Of a stretch of DNA of 64,000 nt, positions 20,035 through 29,081 are shown one piece after another; the stretch's first letter is position 1; each line of letters begins with the position of its first letter. A program made the translations under genes and the position numbers. This DNA is from Pseudomonas sp. BBP2017. Lineage in GTDB: Bacteria; Pseudomonadota; Gammaproteobacteria; Pseudomonadales; Pseudomonadaceae. The stretch is from positions 62,001 to 126,000 of the forward strand of contig NZ_PVZN01000003.1 in NCBI RefSeq assembly GCF_003024385.1, given 5' to 3'. The notes beneath the pieces are model-generated. The model was not told where the DNA came from, did no database searches, and saw only the letters and a program-made list of their open reading frames with translations.

Positions 20035-20964
20035 ATGACAACCCCACTTGCAAAGTCTGTCACCACCCCGGCCACCGCTGTCGACCAGAGCCTGCTCTAC
20101 CCCTCGCCCTACAAGGAATTCTGGCAGGCCTTTTCGCGTAACAAAGGCGCGGTCGCGGGGCTGATGTTCATGAGCCTGATCGTGTTCTGCGCGCTGTTCG
20201 CCCCCTGGGTGGCGCCACACAACCCCAGCGAACAGTACCGTGATTTCCTGCTGACCCCACCGGTATGGCTTGAAGGCGGTAATTGGCAGTTTATTCTCGG
20301 CACCGACGAACTGGGCCGCGATCTGCTGTCGAGGCTGATCCAGGGCTCGCGCTTGTCACTGCTGATCGGCTTGTCGTCGGTGGTGATTTCACTGATCCCG
20401 GGAATCTTCCTCGGCCTGCTGGCCGGGTTCTTCCCGCGCATACTCGGCCCGTCGATCATGCGCTTGATGGACGTGATGCTGGCCCTGCCATCGCTGCTGC
20501 TGGCCGTGGCCATCGTCGCCATCCTCGGCCCTGGCCTGATCAACACGGTGATCGCCATTGCCATCGTGTCGCTGCCGTCCTATGTGCGTCTGACCCGCGC
20601 TGCGGTGATGGGTGAACTGAACCGCGACTATGTCACTGCCGCACGCCTGGCCGGTGCCAGCCTGCCGCGGCTGATGTTCGTCACCGTGCTGCCCAACTGC
20701 ATGGCGCCGCTGATCGTCCAGGCGACCTTGAGTTTCTCCTCAGCGATTCTCGATGCCGCAGCCCTGGGCTTCCTTGGCCTGGGAGTCCAGCCGCCGACCC
20801 CGGAGTGGGGCACCATGCTGGCCTCGGCCCGCGATTACATCGAACGCGCCTGGTGGGTCGTGAGCCTGCCGGGGCTGACCATTTTGCTCAGCGTACTGGC
20901 AATCAACCTGATGGGTGACGGACTGCGCGATGCGCTGGACCCGAAACTCAAGAATGCTGCCTGA
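20035..20964 (+). CDS. dppC: Dipeptide ABC transporter permease DppC
   Basis: 309 aa. N-terminal OppC-type domain ([19 protein letters not shown]), then the permease core with [19 protein letters not shown] and the EAA-type loop [20 protein letters not shown]. Heterodimer partner of DppB in the inner membrane. Followed by dppD after 10 nt. Confidence 0.97.
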   Translation: MTTPLAKSVTTPATAVDQSLLYPSPYKEFWQAFSRNKGAVAGLMFMSLIVFCALFAPWVAPHNPSEQYRDFLLTPPVWLEGGNWQFILGTDELGRDLLSRLIQGSRLSLLIGLSSVVISLIPGIFLGLLAGFFPRILGPSIMRLMDVMLALPSLLLAVAIVAILGPGLINTVIAIAIVSLPSYVRLTRAAVMGELNRDYVTAARLAGASLPRLMFVTVLPNCMAPLIVQATLSFSSAILDAAALGFLGLGVQPPTPEWGTMLASARDYIERAWWVVSLPGLTILLSVLAINLMGDGLRDALDPKLKNAA

Positions 20965-20974
20965 GGAGATTGCC

Positions 20975-21943
20975 ATGTCACTTCTAGAAATCAAGAATCT
21001 GAATGTGCGCTTTGGCGATGCCAGCGCGGTGCCGGTGGTCGACGGTCTCGACCTGACGGTAAACGAAGGCGAGGTCCTGGCCATTGTCGGCGAGTCCGGT
21101 TCGGGCAAGTCAGTGACCATGATGGCGTTGATGGGCCTGATCGACGCCCCCGGGCGAATCACCGCCGACGCTCTGACCTTCGACGGCAGCAACATGCTCA
21201 AACTCAGCGGTCGGCAACGGCGCAAGGTGGTCGGCAAGGATATGGCGATGGTCTTTCAGGACCCGATGACCGCCCTCAACCCTAGCTACACCGTGGGCTT
21301 CCAGATCGAGGAAGTTCTGCGTCAGCACCTCGGTCTGCGCGGCAAGGCTGCGCGCCAACGCGCCTTGGAGCTGCTCAAGAAAGTCGAGATTCCAGCGGCC
21401 GAAAGTCGTCTGGACGCCTACCCGCATCAACTCTCGGGTGGCATGAGTCAGCGCGTGGCCATCGCCATGGCTATCGCCGGCGAACCCAAGCTGCTGATCG
21501 CCGACGAACCGACCACCGCTCTCGATGTGACCATTCAGGCGCAGATCATGGAGCTGCTGCTCAACCTGCAGAAAGAACAGAACATGGCGCTGATCCTGAT
21601 CACCCACGACCTGGCGGTGGTCGCCGAGACCGCCAAGCGGGTCTGTGTGATGTATGCAGGGCAAGCCGTGGAAGTAGGCCAGGTGCCGGAGTTGTTCGAC
21701 GTCCCCGCGCACCCCTACAGCGAAGCGCTGCTGGCAGCGATTCCCGAGCACAGCGAAGGTGCCGAGCGCCTGGCAACCCTGCCCGGTATCGTCCCCGGCC
21801 GCTACGACCGCCCCGAAGGCTGCCTGCTGTCGCCACGTTGCCCGTACGCTCAGGACAATTGCCGCCGCCAACGTCCAACCCTCGATCCCCAGGCCCACAG
21901 CCAGGTCCGTTGTTTCTACCCGTTGAACCAGGAGGTGGCGTAA
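20975..21943 (+). CDS. dppD: Dipeptide ABC transporter ATP-binding protein DppD
   Basis: 322 aa. Walker A GESGSGKS at 39-46, signature [14 protein letters not shown], Walker [16 protein letters not shown]-loop THDL, and the C-terminal oligopeptide-transporter domain with cysteines near [14 protein letters not shown]. It hydrolyses ATP to drive peptide import. The start at 20975 ([10 protein letters not shown]) has GAGGAG upstream. Its TAA overlaps the dppF ATG by one base. Confidence 0.97.
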   Translation: MSLLEIKNLNVRFGDASAVPVVDGLDLTVNEGEVLAIVGESGSGKSVTMMALMGLIDAPGRITADALTFDGSNMLKLSGRQRRKVVGKDMAMVFQDPMTALNPSYTVGFQIEEVLRQHLGLRGKAARQRALELLKKVEIPAAESRLDAYPHQLSGGMSQRVAIAMAIAGEPKLLIADEPTTALDVTIQAQIMELLLNLQKEQNMALILITHDLAVVAETAKRVCVMYAGQAVEVGQVPELFDVPAHPYSEALLAAIPEHSEGAERLATLPGIVPGRYDRPEGCLLSPRCPYAQDNCRRQRPTLDPQAHSQVRCFYPLNQEVA

Positions 21944-22911
21944 TGACTGTCGTCCTTACCGCCCGTGAACTGACCCGTCACTATGAAGTTTCCCGTGGCC
22001 TGTTCAAGGGCCACGCCCTGGTCCGTGCGCTCAATGGCGTCTCCTTTGAACTAGAAGCGGGCAAGACCCTGGCCGTGGTCGGCGAATCCGGTTGTGGCAA
22101 ATCGACCCTGGCGCGAGCCCTGACCCTGATCGAGGAGCCCTCTTCCGGCTCGCTGAAAATTGCCGGCCAGGAAGTCGCCGGGGCCAACAAGACTGAACGC
22201 AAGCAACTGCGCAAAGACGTGCAGATGGTATTCCAGAGCCCCTACGCCTCGCTCAACCCACGGCAAAAGATTGGTGACCAGTTGGCCGAACCGCTGCTGA
22301 TCAATACCAACCTGTCGAAGAGCGAACGGCGGGAAAAGGTCCAGGCCATGATGCAACAGGTCGGTCTGCGTCCGGAGCATTACCAGCGTTATCCGCACAT
22401 GTTTTCCGGTGGTCAGCGTCAGCGTATCGCTCTGGCCCGGGCGATGATGCTGCAACCGAAAGTGCTGGTGGCCGATGAGCCGACCTCGGCCCTTGACGTG
22501 TCGATCCAGGCCCAAGTGCTGAACCTGTTCATGGACCTGCAGAAGGAGTTCAACACCGCCTACGTGTTCATTTCCCACAACCTGGCGGTGGTGCGTCATG
22601 TGGCCGACCAGGTGCTGGTGATGTACCTGGGGCGTCCGGCGGAAATGGGGCCCAAGGAAGATATCTACAACAAGCCGTTGCACCCTTACACCCAGGCCTT
22701 GTTGTCGGCCACGCCAACCATTCACCCGGACCCGCTCAAGCCGAAGATCAAGATCGCCGGCGAGCTGCCCAATCCGTTGAACCCACCACCCGGCTGCGCG
22801 TTCCACAAGCGCTGCCCGTATGCCACCGAGCGCTGTGCCTCTGAGGAGCCGGCGTTCAGGCCGGTAGGAACACGGCAGGTGGCGTGTCACTACGCCGAGC
22901 AGTTTCTCTAG
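21943..22911 (+). CDS. dppF: Dipeptide ABC transporter ATP-binding protein DppF
   Basis: 322 aa. Walker A GESGCGKST at 47-55, signature FSGGQRQRIALARAM, Walker B VLVADEPTSALDVS, and a C-terminal oligo_HPY domain (PPPGCAFHKRCPYATERC). Second ATPase of the Dpp system. ATG overlaps the dppD stop (TAATG), so translation is coupled. Last gene of the locus. Confidence 0.97.
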   Translation: MTVVLTARELTRHYEVSRGLFKGHALVRALNGVSFELEAGKTLAVVGESGCGKSTLARALTLIEEPSSGSLKIAGQEVAGANKTERKQLRKDVQMVFQSPYASLNPRQKIGDQLAEPLLINTNLSKSERREKVQAMMQQVGLRPEHYQRYPHMFSGGQRQRIALARAMMLQPKVLVADEPTSALDVSIQAQVLNLFMDLQKEFNTAYVFISHNLAVVRHVADQVLVMYLGRPAEMGPKEDIYNKPLHPYTQALLSATPTIHPDPLKPKIKIAGELPNPLNPPPGCAFHKRCPYATERCASEEPAFRPVGTRQVACHYAEQFL

Positions 22912-22926
22912 ATCGATGTGAGCCTC

Positions 22927-22946
22927 TTCGCGGGCTTGCCCGCGAA
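22927..22946. repeat. REP-like hairpin after dppF
   Basis: TTCGCGGG (22927-22934) and CCCGCGAA (22939-22946) with loop CTTG, followed at once by a second small dyad GCCGC/GCGGC. It resembles the TTCGCGGG-type P. putida REP core and lies 15 nt after the dppF stop. Confidence 0.7.
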
Positions 22947-23349
22947 AGGCCGCAGAAGCGGCTCCAACAATCCATCATTGAAGATCGCGATCAAGAATCT
23001 TTGTGCCACATACCTTCGCTCATTCGCCGGTGACCGGCCCAGCAGCAGCACCATTGCCCTGATTGATCACCAAGCTGATGCACTGGAAACGCTACTTTCT
23101 GCACCACGTAGCGCGAGCCATCAGTCTTCTGCAGACGCTCATCAATCAATGCACTCCAAACCCGGCAAATGCACGCCACACAAAACCATAGCCAACCATT
23201 CAGACAACCATGCAATGCCAGATCCACTTGATCTCTAAACTACTAGTTTCACGATCACCACATAGAAAACTCAGCTTGCATCTACAACCAACTTTGAACC
23301 CGTACAAAACAAACCAGACACATACAGTTTAACTTCTTGAAGCCCCCGC

Positions 23350-23393
23350 AAGAAACAACTTACAAAAACACCTGTAAGAAACAACTTACAAAA
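23350..23393 (+). repeat. Tandem direct repeat with internal dyads
   Basis: The 18-mer AAGAAACAACTTACAAAA occurs at 23350-23367 and again at 23376-23393, a 26-nt period. The second copy, extended left to GTAAG, also forms a dyad GTAAG-N6-CTTAC. It sits about 170 nt upstream of the second metG start and could be an operator or an RNA element; the function is unknown. Confidence 0.7.
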
Positions 23394-23556
23394 CCATCAG
23401 GGGTTTCACGCAAATACAAAACCACAACCCCTGTTACTATCCAACCCCTTGCCAGGCCTTATTCAGAGCCAGGCATTAGCAACCATACACACATAATTAG
23501 TTCACACTCTTCTATCGCTACATTTATCCAAACATCGAAGACCATGGACGCCTGCA

Positions 23557-25107
23557 ATGAAAACATCCAATTATTTCACCGCTCCCATTTACTACGTCAA
23601 CGACTCCCCACATATTGGGCACGTCTTCTCCACCCTGCTCGCCGATATCGGCGCACGTACCGCACTACTTGAAGGTCACGAGAAATTCCTGCTGACAGGT
23701 ACAGATGAACACTCGGCAAAAGTCATAGAATCCGCCCAAGCACGGGGGATGCCAGTAGAAGCCTGGGCGCAGAGAAATGCCGATGCATTCCGCCAGACAT
23801 TCAAGTATTTCAATATTGATTTCGATGATTTCATCAGAACCAGCGAGCCACGCCACGAATCGAGCGTACGTGCACGAATCGAACAACTGATGGCAACCGG
23901 TGATGTCTACCTAGGCGAATACTCCGGCTGGTACGATGCAGGCCAGGAAGAATACGTTTCAGAGGCCAAAGCCAAGCAGTATGATTTCAAGTCCCCGTTC
24001 AACAAAAAGCCTCTGGTTCAACGCACTGAGAAGAACTACTTCTTCCGACTCAGTCGCTATCAGGATGTCCTGCTGGCGTTGCTGGAGAACGGTGAGTTTA
24101 AAATCCATCCGGCCAGTCGCACTGCCGAGGTGGTCGCCAGGGTTCGGGACGGGCTCAGCGATATCCCTATCTCGCGGCACTCCAGTGAATCTTGGGGTAT
24201 CACTGTCCCAGGCAACGCATCACATGTGGTGTATGTCTGGGTCGATGCCCTGTTCAATTACCTCACCGTGATCGATACCGATGAACGCCGTCATCTCTGG
24301 CCCGCAACGCTCCAGGTGGTCGGCAAGGACATTCTCTGGTTCCACGCAGTCATCTGGCCAGCGATGTTGCTGGCACTGAAACAGATCGAAGGCAATCAAT
24401 GGCTCGAGCTGCCACGCAATATATTGGCCCACGGCTTCTGGATACGCGAAGGCGAGAAGATGTCGAAAAGCATGGGCAATTTTGTCGGCATTTCGGATTT
24501 GCAACGTTACTGCAATGATTTCGGTGTGGACGGCACACGTTTCTTTCTTGCCAGTGCAGGCCCCGTAGGTGCCAGCGACGCAGATTTTGCCCACACGCGC
24601 TTCATTGAAAGCTACAACGCCAATCTGGCCAACACGGTGGGTAACTGCTTCAACCGGGTAGTGGGCATGATCAATCTCTATTTTGAGGGTGTGGTGCCCC
24701 CCAAAGCAGCCAACACCACCAGTTTTGCCGAGGAAATCCTGCAACTCAGCCTATCCACCCGGGAAAAGGGCCGGGCCTTCCAATACGACAAGATGATTGC
24801 CTCAGCGCTTTCTATCTTCCGTTCGATCGACCAGTACGTGAATCTCACTGAGCCCTACATATTGATCAAACAACCGGAAAACCTCGAACAAGTCGGCAAC
24901 ATTCTGCATGACTGCCTGGAAGCCCTGCGCCAGGGTGCGTTAGCACTGTGGCCAGTGATGCCAACGAGCATGGCTGAACTGCTGCAGAGCCTCGGCTGCC
25001 TCACTGAGGGCGAACTACCTAGTTACGACTTTGGGCGACCCGTTACCGGCGGCTATCGCATAAAGGAGACCCGCGTGATGTTCCCGCGCTACCAGGAAGC
25101 GCAATAG
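23557..25107 (+). CDS. Methionyl-tRNA synthetase, second short-type copy
   Basis: 516 aa class I synthetase. HIGH motif at residues 19-22 (DSPHIGHVFS) and KMSKS at 301-305. The insert that holds zinc cysteines in the standard proteobacterial enzyme reads EYSGWYDAGQEEYVSEAKAK and has no CxxC pair. The C-terminal tRNA-binding/dimerisation domain of the housekeeping MetRS is absent. It charges tRNA-Met in the cytoplasm. It is probably an additional copy, since most Pseudomonas have a longer zinc-containing MetG elsewhere. Codon use and GC are lower than in neighbours, suggesting transfer. Confidence 0.92.
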   Translation: MKTSNYFTAPIYYVNDSPHIGHVFSTLLADIGARTALLEGHEKFLLTGTDEHSAKVIESAQARGMPVEAWAQRNADAFRQTFKYFNIDFDDFIRTSEPRHESSVRARIEQLMATGDVYLGEYSGWYDAGQEEYVSEAKAKQYDFKSPFNKKPLVQRTEKNYFFRLSRYQDVLLALLENGEFKIHPASRTAEVVARVRDGLSDIPISRHSSESWGITVPGNASHVVYVWVDALFNYLTVIDTDERRHLWPATLQVVGKDILWFHAVIWPAMLLALKQIEGNQWLELPRNILAHGFWIREGEKMSKSMGNFVGISDLQRYCNDFGVDGTRFFLASAGPVGASDADFAHTRFIESYNANLANTVGNCFNRVVGMINLYFEGVVPPKAANTTSFAEEILQLSLSTREKGRAFQYDKMIASALSIFRSIDQYVNLTEPYILIKQPENLEQVGNILHDCLEALRQGALALWPVMPTSMAELLQSLGCLTEGELPSYDFGRPVTGGYRIKETRVMFPRYQEAQ

Positions 25108-25118
25108 CGATACCCGCC

Positions 25119-25143
25119 ACTTGGGGGCGGTGCGGCCCCAAGT
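25119..25143 (+). terminator. Hairpin after the second metG
   Basis: ACTTGGGG (25119-25126) pairs with CCCCAAGT (25136-25143), 11 nt after the stop codon. No T-run follows, so termination is only probable. Confidence 0.5.
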
Positions 25144-25213
25144 AGCATCAATACCAAGGGTAGGCCGCTTGCACAGGGTTGCCTGGGCTCTAGACGCTCG
25201 GCACTATTGCCAC

Positions 25214-26023
25214 ATGAACTCAAACAACCTGCCTGACGGCCCTGAACAAACCCCGATTACCGCCGACACTGTCCTGCGCTACCACCTGTGCTGGAAGCAT
25301 CGCGACCTCGACGGTGTGATCGCGCTCTATCACCCGGACGTTCAGTACCACGACTTCTTCCAGAATCGCGTGCTCGGCCACAGCGAGCTGCGCGATTACG
25401 TATGCGCCTGCCTACCCCACGAAGCTGGCGAAGACATCGTTCACAGCGATCGCATCCGCGTCGACGGCTGCACGGCGTTCATCCAGTACCAGGTCACGGT
25501 CCAGGGCGGCGAAGGCCTGGTGGCGTTCCAGTCCAGCGAAGCCATTACCGTGAAGGAGGGGCTGATCTGGCGGGTCAATGAATACGCCACTCTGATTCGC
25601 AGAGACAGCTACGGCAGCGCCCGTTCCGGCCCACGCCCGGCCACCAGCCGCCTGGGCCTGTCGCCACGCCAGCTATCGACCATGGCCCAGGACCTGGAGC
25701 ACTACTTCCAGCGCCAGCGCCCCTACCTCGACCCGGAGCTGAACCTGCAGCAAGTCGCCGACGCCAGCGGCTACAGCCGTAATCAGATCTCCTACCTGCT
25801 CAACCAGGTACTCGGCCAGAGTTTCTACCGCTACGTCAACCAGGCGCGCCTGCAGCACCTGCTCAATGGCCTGGAACAAGCGCCGAGCAACGCCAAGATC
25901 GACGACCTGGCGTTCGCCGCCGGCTTCAATTCACTGTCGGCCTTCTACAAGTGTTTCCGCCAGCACACCGGGCTCTCGCCCAAGGCCTGGGTCAAGCAGA
26001 ATTCTCTGCGTGCACGCAGCTAA
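25214..26023 (+). CDS. AraC-type regulator with N-terminal NTF2/SnoaL-like domain
   Basis: 269 aa. Residues about 15-130 look like a nuclear-transport-factor-2/SnoaL fold (TVLRYHLCWKHRDLDGVIAL, YHPDVQYHDFF). The C-terminal 110 residues are an AraC double helix-turn-helix (NLQQVADASGYSRNQISYLL, IDDLAFAAGFNSLSAFYKCF). The N-terminal domain probably binds a small ligand. The start at 25214 was chosen because the protein homology begins there. It lies upstream of the PuuB-like oxidase, cupin and PotF-like genes and is the obvious candidate regulator (inference). Confidence 0.85.
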   Translation: MNSNNLPDGPEQTPITADTVLRYHLCWKHRDLDGVIALYHPDVQYHDFFQNRVLGHSELRDYVCACLPHEAGEDIVHSDRIRVDGCTAFIQYQVTVQGGEGLVAFQSSEAITVKEGLIWRVNEYATLIRRDSYGSARSGPRPATSRLGLSPRQLSTMAQDLEHYFQRQRPYLDPELNLQQVADASGYSRNQISYLLNQVLGQSFYRYVNQARLQHLLNGLEQAPSNAKIDDLAFAAGFNSLSAFYKCFRQHTGLSPKAWVKQNSLRARS

Positions 26024-26087
26024 GACAACGCCCCCCGCCAGCTTCTAGGATCGCCCACAGACCGTAACGGATGTGGAGCCGAAAACA

Positions 26088-27494
26088 ATGCAGGCATGGC
26101 GCAAGATAAGCCTTTGGATGGACCAGCTGGATGAGACGCTGAGCGCGCGTGCAGCCCTGCAGCAGGACCTGGACGTGGATGTCTGCATCATCGGCGCCGG
26201 CTACACCGGGCTGTGGACCGCCTACTACCTGAAACAACACGCACCGCATCTGAACATTGCCATCATCGAAGCCAACATCGCCGGCTTCGGCGCCTCCGGT
26301 CGCAACGGTGGCTGGCTGATGGGTAACCTGCTGGGCGAGGACCGCCTGCTCGCGGCCAGCTCTCCCGAGCAACGCCGCGCCTCCTACGACCTGCTGCATG
26401 GCATTCCCGATGAAGTGCAGCGCGTACTCGAGCGCGAAGACATCGACTGCGACTATCGCAAAGGCGGCGTGCTGTATTGCGCGGCACGTTATCCAGAACA
26501 GCAAGCGACCCTTCGCGCCTATCTGGACAAACTCTACAAGCAAGGCCTGAACGAAGCCGACTACCGCTGGCTGAGCCCTGAGCAACTGGCCAGCCAACTG
26601 CGCATCAGCAAACCCTATGGGGCGATCTTCAATCCCAATGTGGCAACCATTCAACCGGCCAAACTGGTGCGCAGCCTGGCCCGCACAGTGGAACGCTTGG
26701 GCGTGCGACTGTACGAGAACAGCCCGGTGCTCGACTGGCGTGCAGGTGAAGTGCGCACGGCGCAAGCACGGGTCAAGTGTCAGTGGCTGGTGCCGGCCGT
26801 CGAAGGCTACTCGGTCAACCTGCCGCCGCTGGGCCATTACCAGATGCCGGTCCAGAGCCTGCTGGTAGCCACTGAGCCGTTGCCGGAGCAGGTCTGGGAA
26901 AAGATTGGCCTGAACCGCGGCCAGGCCTTCAGTGAAAACAGCCGCCAGGTCACCTATGGCCAGCGCAGCGCCGACAATCGCCTGGTGTTCGGCGCCCGTG
27001 GCGGCTACCGCTTTGCCGGACGCCTGCGAGAAAACTTCGACCTCACCAACAGCGAGATCGAGCTACGCCGCTACCTGTTTGGCGAGCTGTTCCCGCAGCT
27101 CAAGGACGTCGCCATCACCCACGCCTGGGGCGGCAACCTGGGTATGGCCCGGCGCTTCCAGCCGCACATGCTGTGTGACCGCAAGCAAGGCATCGCCCTG
27201 GCCGGTGGCTACGGCGGCGAAGGGGTCGGTGCCAGCAACCTGGGTGGCCGCACCCTGGCCGAGCTGATTCTGGAACGGCGCAGCGAGCTGACCGAGCAAC
27301 CCTGGGTGAACCCCGACCGCACGCTGTCCAGCCTCAAAGGCTGGGAGCCGGAGCCGTGCCGCTGGCTGGGCTACAACGCCATCATCAAGAGTTTCGTCCA
27401 TGAGGACCAGACCCTCGCCGACCCGACCAGCGCCCCTTGGCGCCGACGCCTGGCCAGTGGCGTGGCGGACTTCATGGAAGGCTTCATGCGCTGA
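26088..27494 (+). CDS. FAD-dependent oxidoreductase, gamma-glutamylputrescine oxidase-like (DAO family)
   Basis: 468 aa. Dinucleotide-binding GAGYTGLWTAYYL at 36-48, ASGRNGGWLMGNL, and the terminal FAD contact LAGGYGGEGVGASNLGGRTL. This architecture matches PuuB/ordL oxidases, which deaminate gamma-glutamylputrescine or related amines and release H2O2. Start at ATG 26088 with GGAG at 26075-26078; a GTG 15 nt upstream overlaps that site. With the downstream PotF-like protein the context suggests polyamine catabolism, but the substrate is unproven. Confidence 0.88.
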   Translation: MQAWRKISLWMDQLDETLSARAALQQDLDVDVCIIGAGYTGLWTAYYLKQHAPHLNIAIIEANIAGFGASGRNGGWLMGNLLGEDRLLAASSPEQRRASYDLLHGIPDEVQRVLEREDIDCDYRKGGVLYCAARYPEQQATLRAYLDKLYKQGLNEADYRWLSPEQLASQLRISKPYGAIFNPNVATIQPAKLVRSLARTVERLGVRLYENSPVLDWRAGEVRTAQARVKCQWLVPAVEGYSVNLPPLGHYQMPVQSLLVATEPLPEQVWEKIGLNRGQAFSENSRQVTYGQRSADNRLVFGARGGYRFAGRLRENFDLTNSEIELRRYLFGELFPQLKDVAITHAWGGNLGMARRFQPHMLCDRKQGIALAGGYGGEGVGASNLGGRTLAELILERRSELTEQPWVNPDRTLSSLKGWEPEPCRWLGYNAIIKSFVHEDQTLADPTSAPWRRRLASGVADFMEGFMR

Positions 27495-27526
27495 CTTTTC
27501 GTTCCCCCTGCACAGGATCCACCGAT

Positions 27527-27868
27527 ATGAGCATTACCCAGTTCAAGAACACCGACACTGTCGCCTTGCAAGAATCGAATCCGGTTGCCGTGCCCCTCGG
27601 CGAGCCGGTGTCGGTTGCCTCGGTGACCGCTGTCGAGCGCTGCGACGGCGTCGAAACCGGCATCTGGGAGTGCACCCCAGGGCGCTGGCGGCGGCAGATT
27701 GTGCAGCAGGAGTTCTGCCACTTCATCAAGGGCCGCTGCACCTTCACCCCCGACGGCGGCGAGCCGCTGACCATCGAAGCCGGCGACGCCATCATGCTGC
27801 CGGCCAACAGCACCGGTATCTGGGATATCCAGGAAACCGTGCGCAAAACCTACGTACTGATTTTCTGA
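27527..27868 (+). CDS. Cupin-domain protein (DUF861-type)
   Basis: 113 aa single small beta-barrel: GIWECTPGRWRRQIVQQEFC, HFIKGRCTFTPDGGEPLTIE, AGDAIMLPANSTGIWDIQET. These small cupins commonly accompany PuuB-like oxidases and polyamine-binding proteins; their reaction is not established. 32 nt after the oxidase, same operon. Confidence 0.85.
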   Translation: MSITQFKNTDTVALQESNPVAVPLGEPVSVASVTAVERCDGVETGIWECTPGRWRRQIVQQEFCHFIKGRCTFTPDGGEPLTIEAGDAIMLPANSTGIWDIQETVRKTYVLIF

Positions 27869-27922
27869 TCGTTTGATCGCCTGCCTCCTTCGATAAAAAC
27901 AGACAAAGCAAGGAATCCAGAC

Positions 27923-29002
27923 ATGCGCGCATTGCTCATCGCCCCCCTGTTGTTGGCTACCGCCATGGCCCAGGCGGCCGATTCGGTGAAAATCTACAAC
28001 TGGTCCAGCTATATCGCCCCCGATACCCTGAAGAACTTCCAGCAAGCCAGCGGTATCGTGCCGACCTACGACGTGTTCGACAGCAACGAGACCCTCGACG
28101 GCAAGCTGATGACCGGCAACTCCGGCTATGACGTGGTGTTTCCGTCCAACCACTTCATGGCCCGGCAGATCCAGGGCAAGGCGCTGAAAAAACTCGACAA
28201 GAGCCAGCTACCGAACTGGCAGAACCTCAATCCGCTGCTGCTCAAGGCGCTGGAGGTCAACGATCCGGGCAACCAGTACGGCTTCCCGTATCTGTGGGGC
28301 AGTACCGGTATCGGTTACAACATCGACAAGGTCAAGGCGGTGCTGGGCGACGACGCCCCGGTGGATTCCTGGGACCTGATCTTCAAGCCCGAGTACATCA
28401 GCAAGCTCAAGCGTTGCGGCGTGGCGGTGCTGGACAACGGTCCGGAGCTGCTGCCAATTGCCCTCAACTACCTGGGGCTTGCGCACCACAGCCAGGACCC
28501 GAAGGACTATGACAAAGCCAAAGAGCTACTGATGAAGGTGCGCCCGTACATCAGCTACTTCCATTCATCCAAGTACACCGGTGACCTGGCTAACGGTGAT
28601 GTCTGCGTAGTGGTGGGTTTCTCGGGCGACGTGCTGCAGGCGAAAAACCGTGCAGAGGAAGCGAAGAACGGCATCAACGTCGGCTACTCGATTCCCAAGG
28701 AAGGTGCGCCGATGTGGTTCGACATGGTTGCCATGCCGGCGGATGCACCGGACGAAAAAGCCGGCTATGCCTACATGAACTACCTGCTGCAACCGGCGGT
28801 GATGGCCAACATCAGCGACCATGTGCAGTACGCCAACGGCAACCTCAAGGCCGACACCCTGGTGGACTCGGCGCTGAAAGCCAACACCATGATTTACCCG
28901 AGCGACGAGATGCTCGGCAAGCTGTATGCACTGGAGGCGATGCCAGCCAAGATCGATCGCATTCGTACGCGGATCTGGACCAGCATTAAAGCGGGAAATT
29001 GA
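27923..29002 (+). CDS. Putrescine/spermidine-type periplasmic binding protein (PotF-like)
   Basis: 359 aa. Signal peptide MRALLIAPLLLATAMAQAA, then DSVKIYNWSSYIAPDTLKNF, the hallmark of PotD/PotF/SpuD proteins. GYDVVFPSNHFMARQIQ and YGFPYLWGSTGIGYNIDKVK are also typical. It should bind a polyamine for ABC import, but no permease or ATPase gene is adjacent, so it must share another transporter or act as a sensor. 54 nt after the cupin gene. Confidence 0.9.
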   Translation: MRALLIAPLLLATAMAQAADSVKIYNWSSYIAPDTLKNFQQASGIVPTYDVFDSNETLDGKLMTGNSGYDVVFPSNHFMARQIQGKALKKLDKSQLPNWQNLNPLLLKALEVNDPGNQYGFPYLWGSTGIGYNIDKVKAVLGDDAPVDSWDLIFKPEYISKLKRCGVAVLDNGPELLPIALNYLGLAHHSQDPKDYDKAKELLMKVRPYISYFHSSKYTGDLANGDVCVVVGFSGDVLQAKNRAEEAKNGINVGYSIPKEGAPMWFDMVAMPADAPDEKAGYAYMNYLLQPAVMANISDHVQYANGNLKADTLVDSALKANTMIYPSDEMLGKLYALEAMPAKIDRIRTRIWTSIKAGN

Positions 29003-29006
29003 GGCA

Positions 29007-29072
29007 ATCGCGGGGCAAGCCCGCTCCCACTGGGTTATTGATAGCCCTGTGGGAGCGGGCTTGCCCCGCGAT
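29007..29072. repeat. REP pair, GGGAGCGGGCTTGCCCC family (copy 2)
   Basis: Inverted arms at 29007-29030 and 29049-29072, identical to the consensus of copies 3 and 4. It fills the space between the convergent ends of the PotF-like gene and prfC and probably marks both transcript ends. Confidence 0.92.
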
Positions 29073-29081
29073 ACTTTCTAC

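Larger units (their letters stand above)
22912..23556. other. G-poor, lower-GC intergenic region before the second metG
   Basis: 645 nt without a convincing gene. It begins with a REP-like hairpin (22927-22946). From about 23000 the plus strand becomes rich in C and A and poor in G, unlike the rest of the window; this is the composition expected of a Rho utilisation site and could end the dpp transcript. It contains a 26-nt-period direct repeat (23350-23393) and an 8-bp hairpin (CAGGGGTT 23398-23405 / AACCCCTG 23426-23433). Short open frames here show no domain and atypical codons. Confidence 0.6.

Noticed and set aside
22918..23238. 106-codon frame after dppF as a gene
   Set aside because: Begins within a REP-like hairpin, atypical codons and no domain; treated as intergenic.
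23350..23393. Tandem repeats as a CRISPR fragment
   Set aside because: Only two copies with an 8-nt gap, no cas genes and no spacer structure.
23200..23556. T-box riboswitch upstream of the second metG
   Set aside because: No T-box sequence, specifier stem or antiterminator is visible, and T-boxes are not typical of Pseudomonas.
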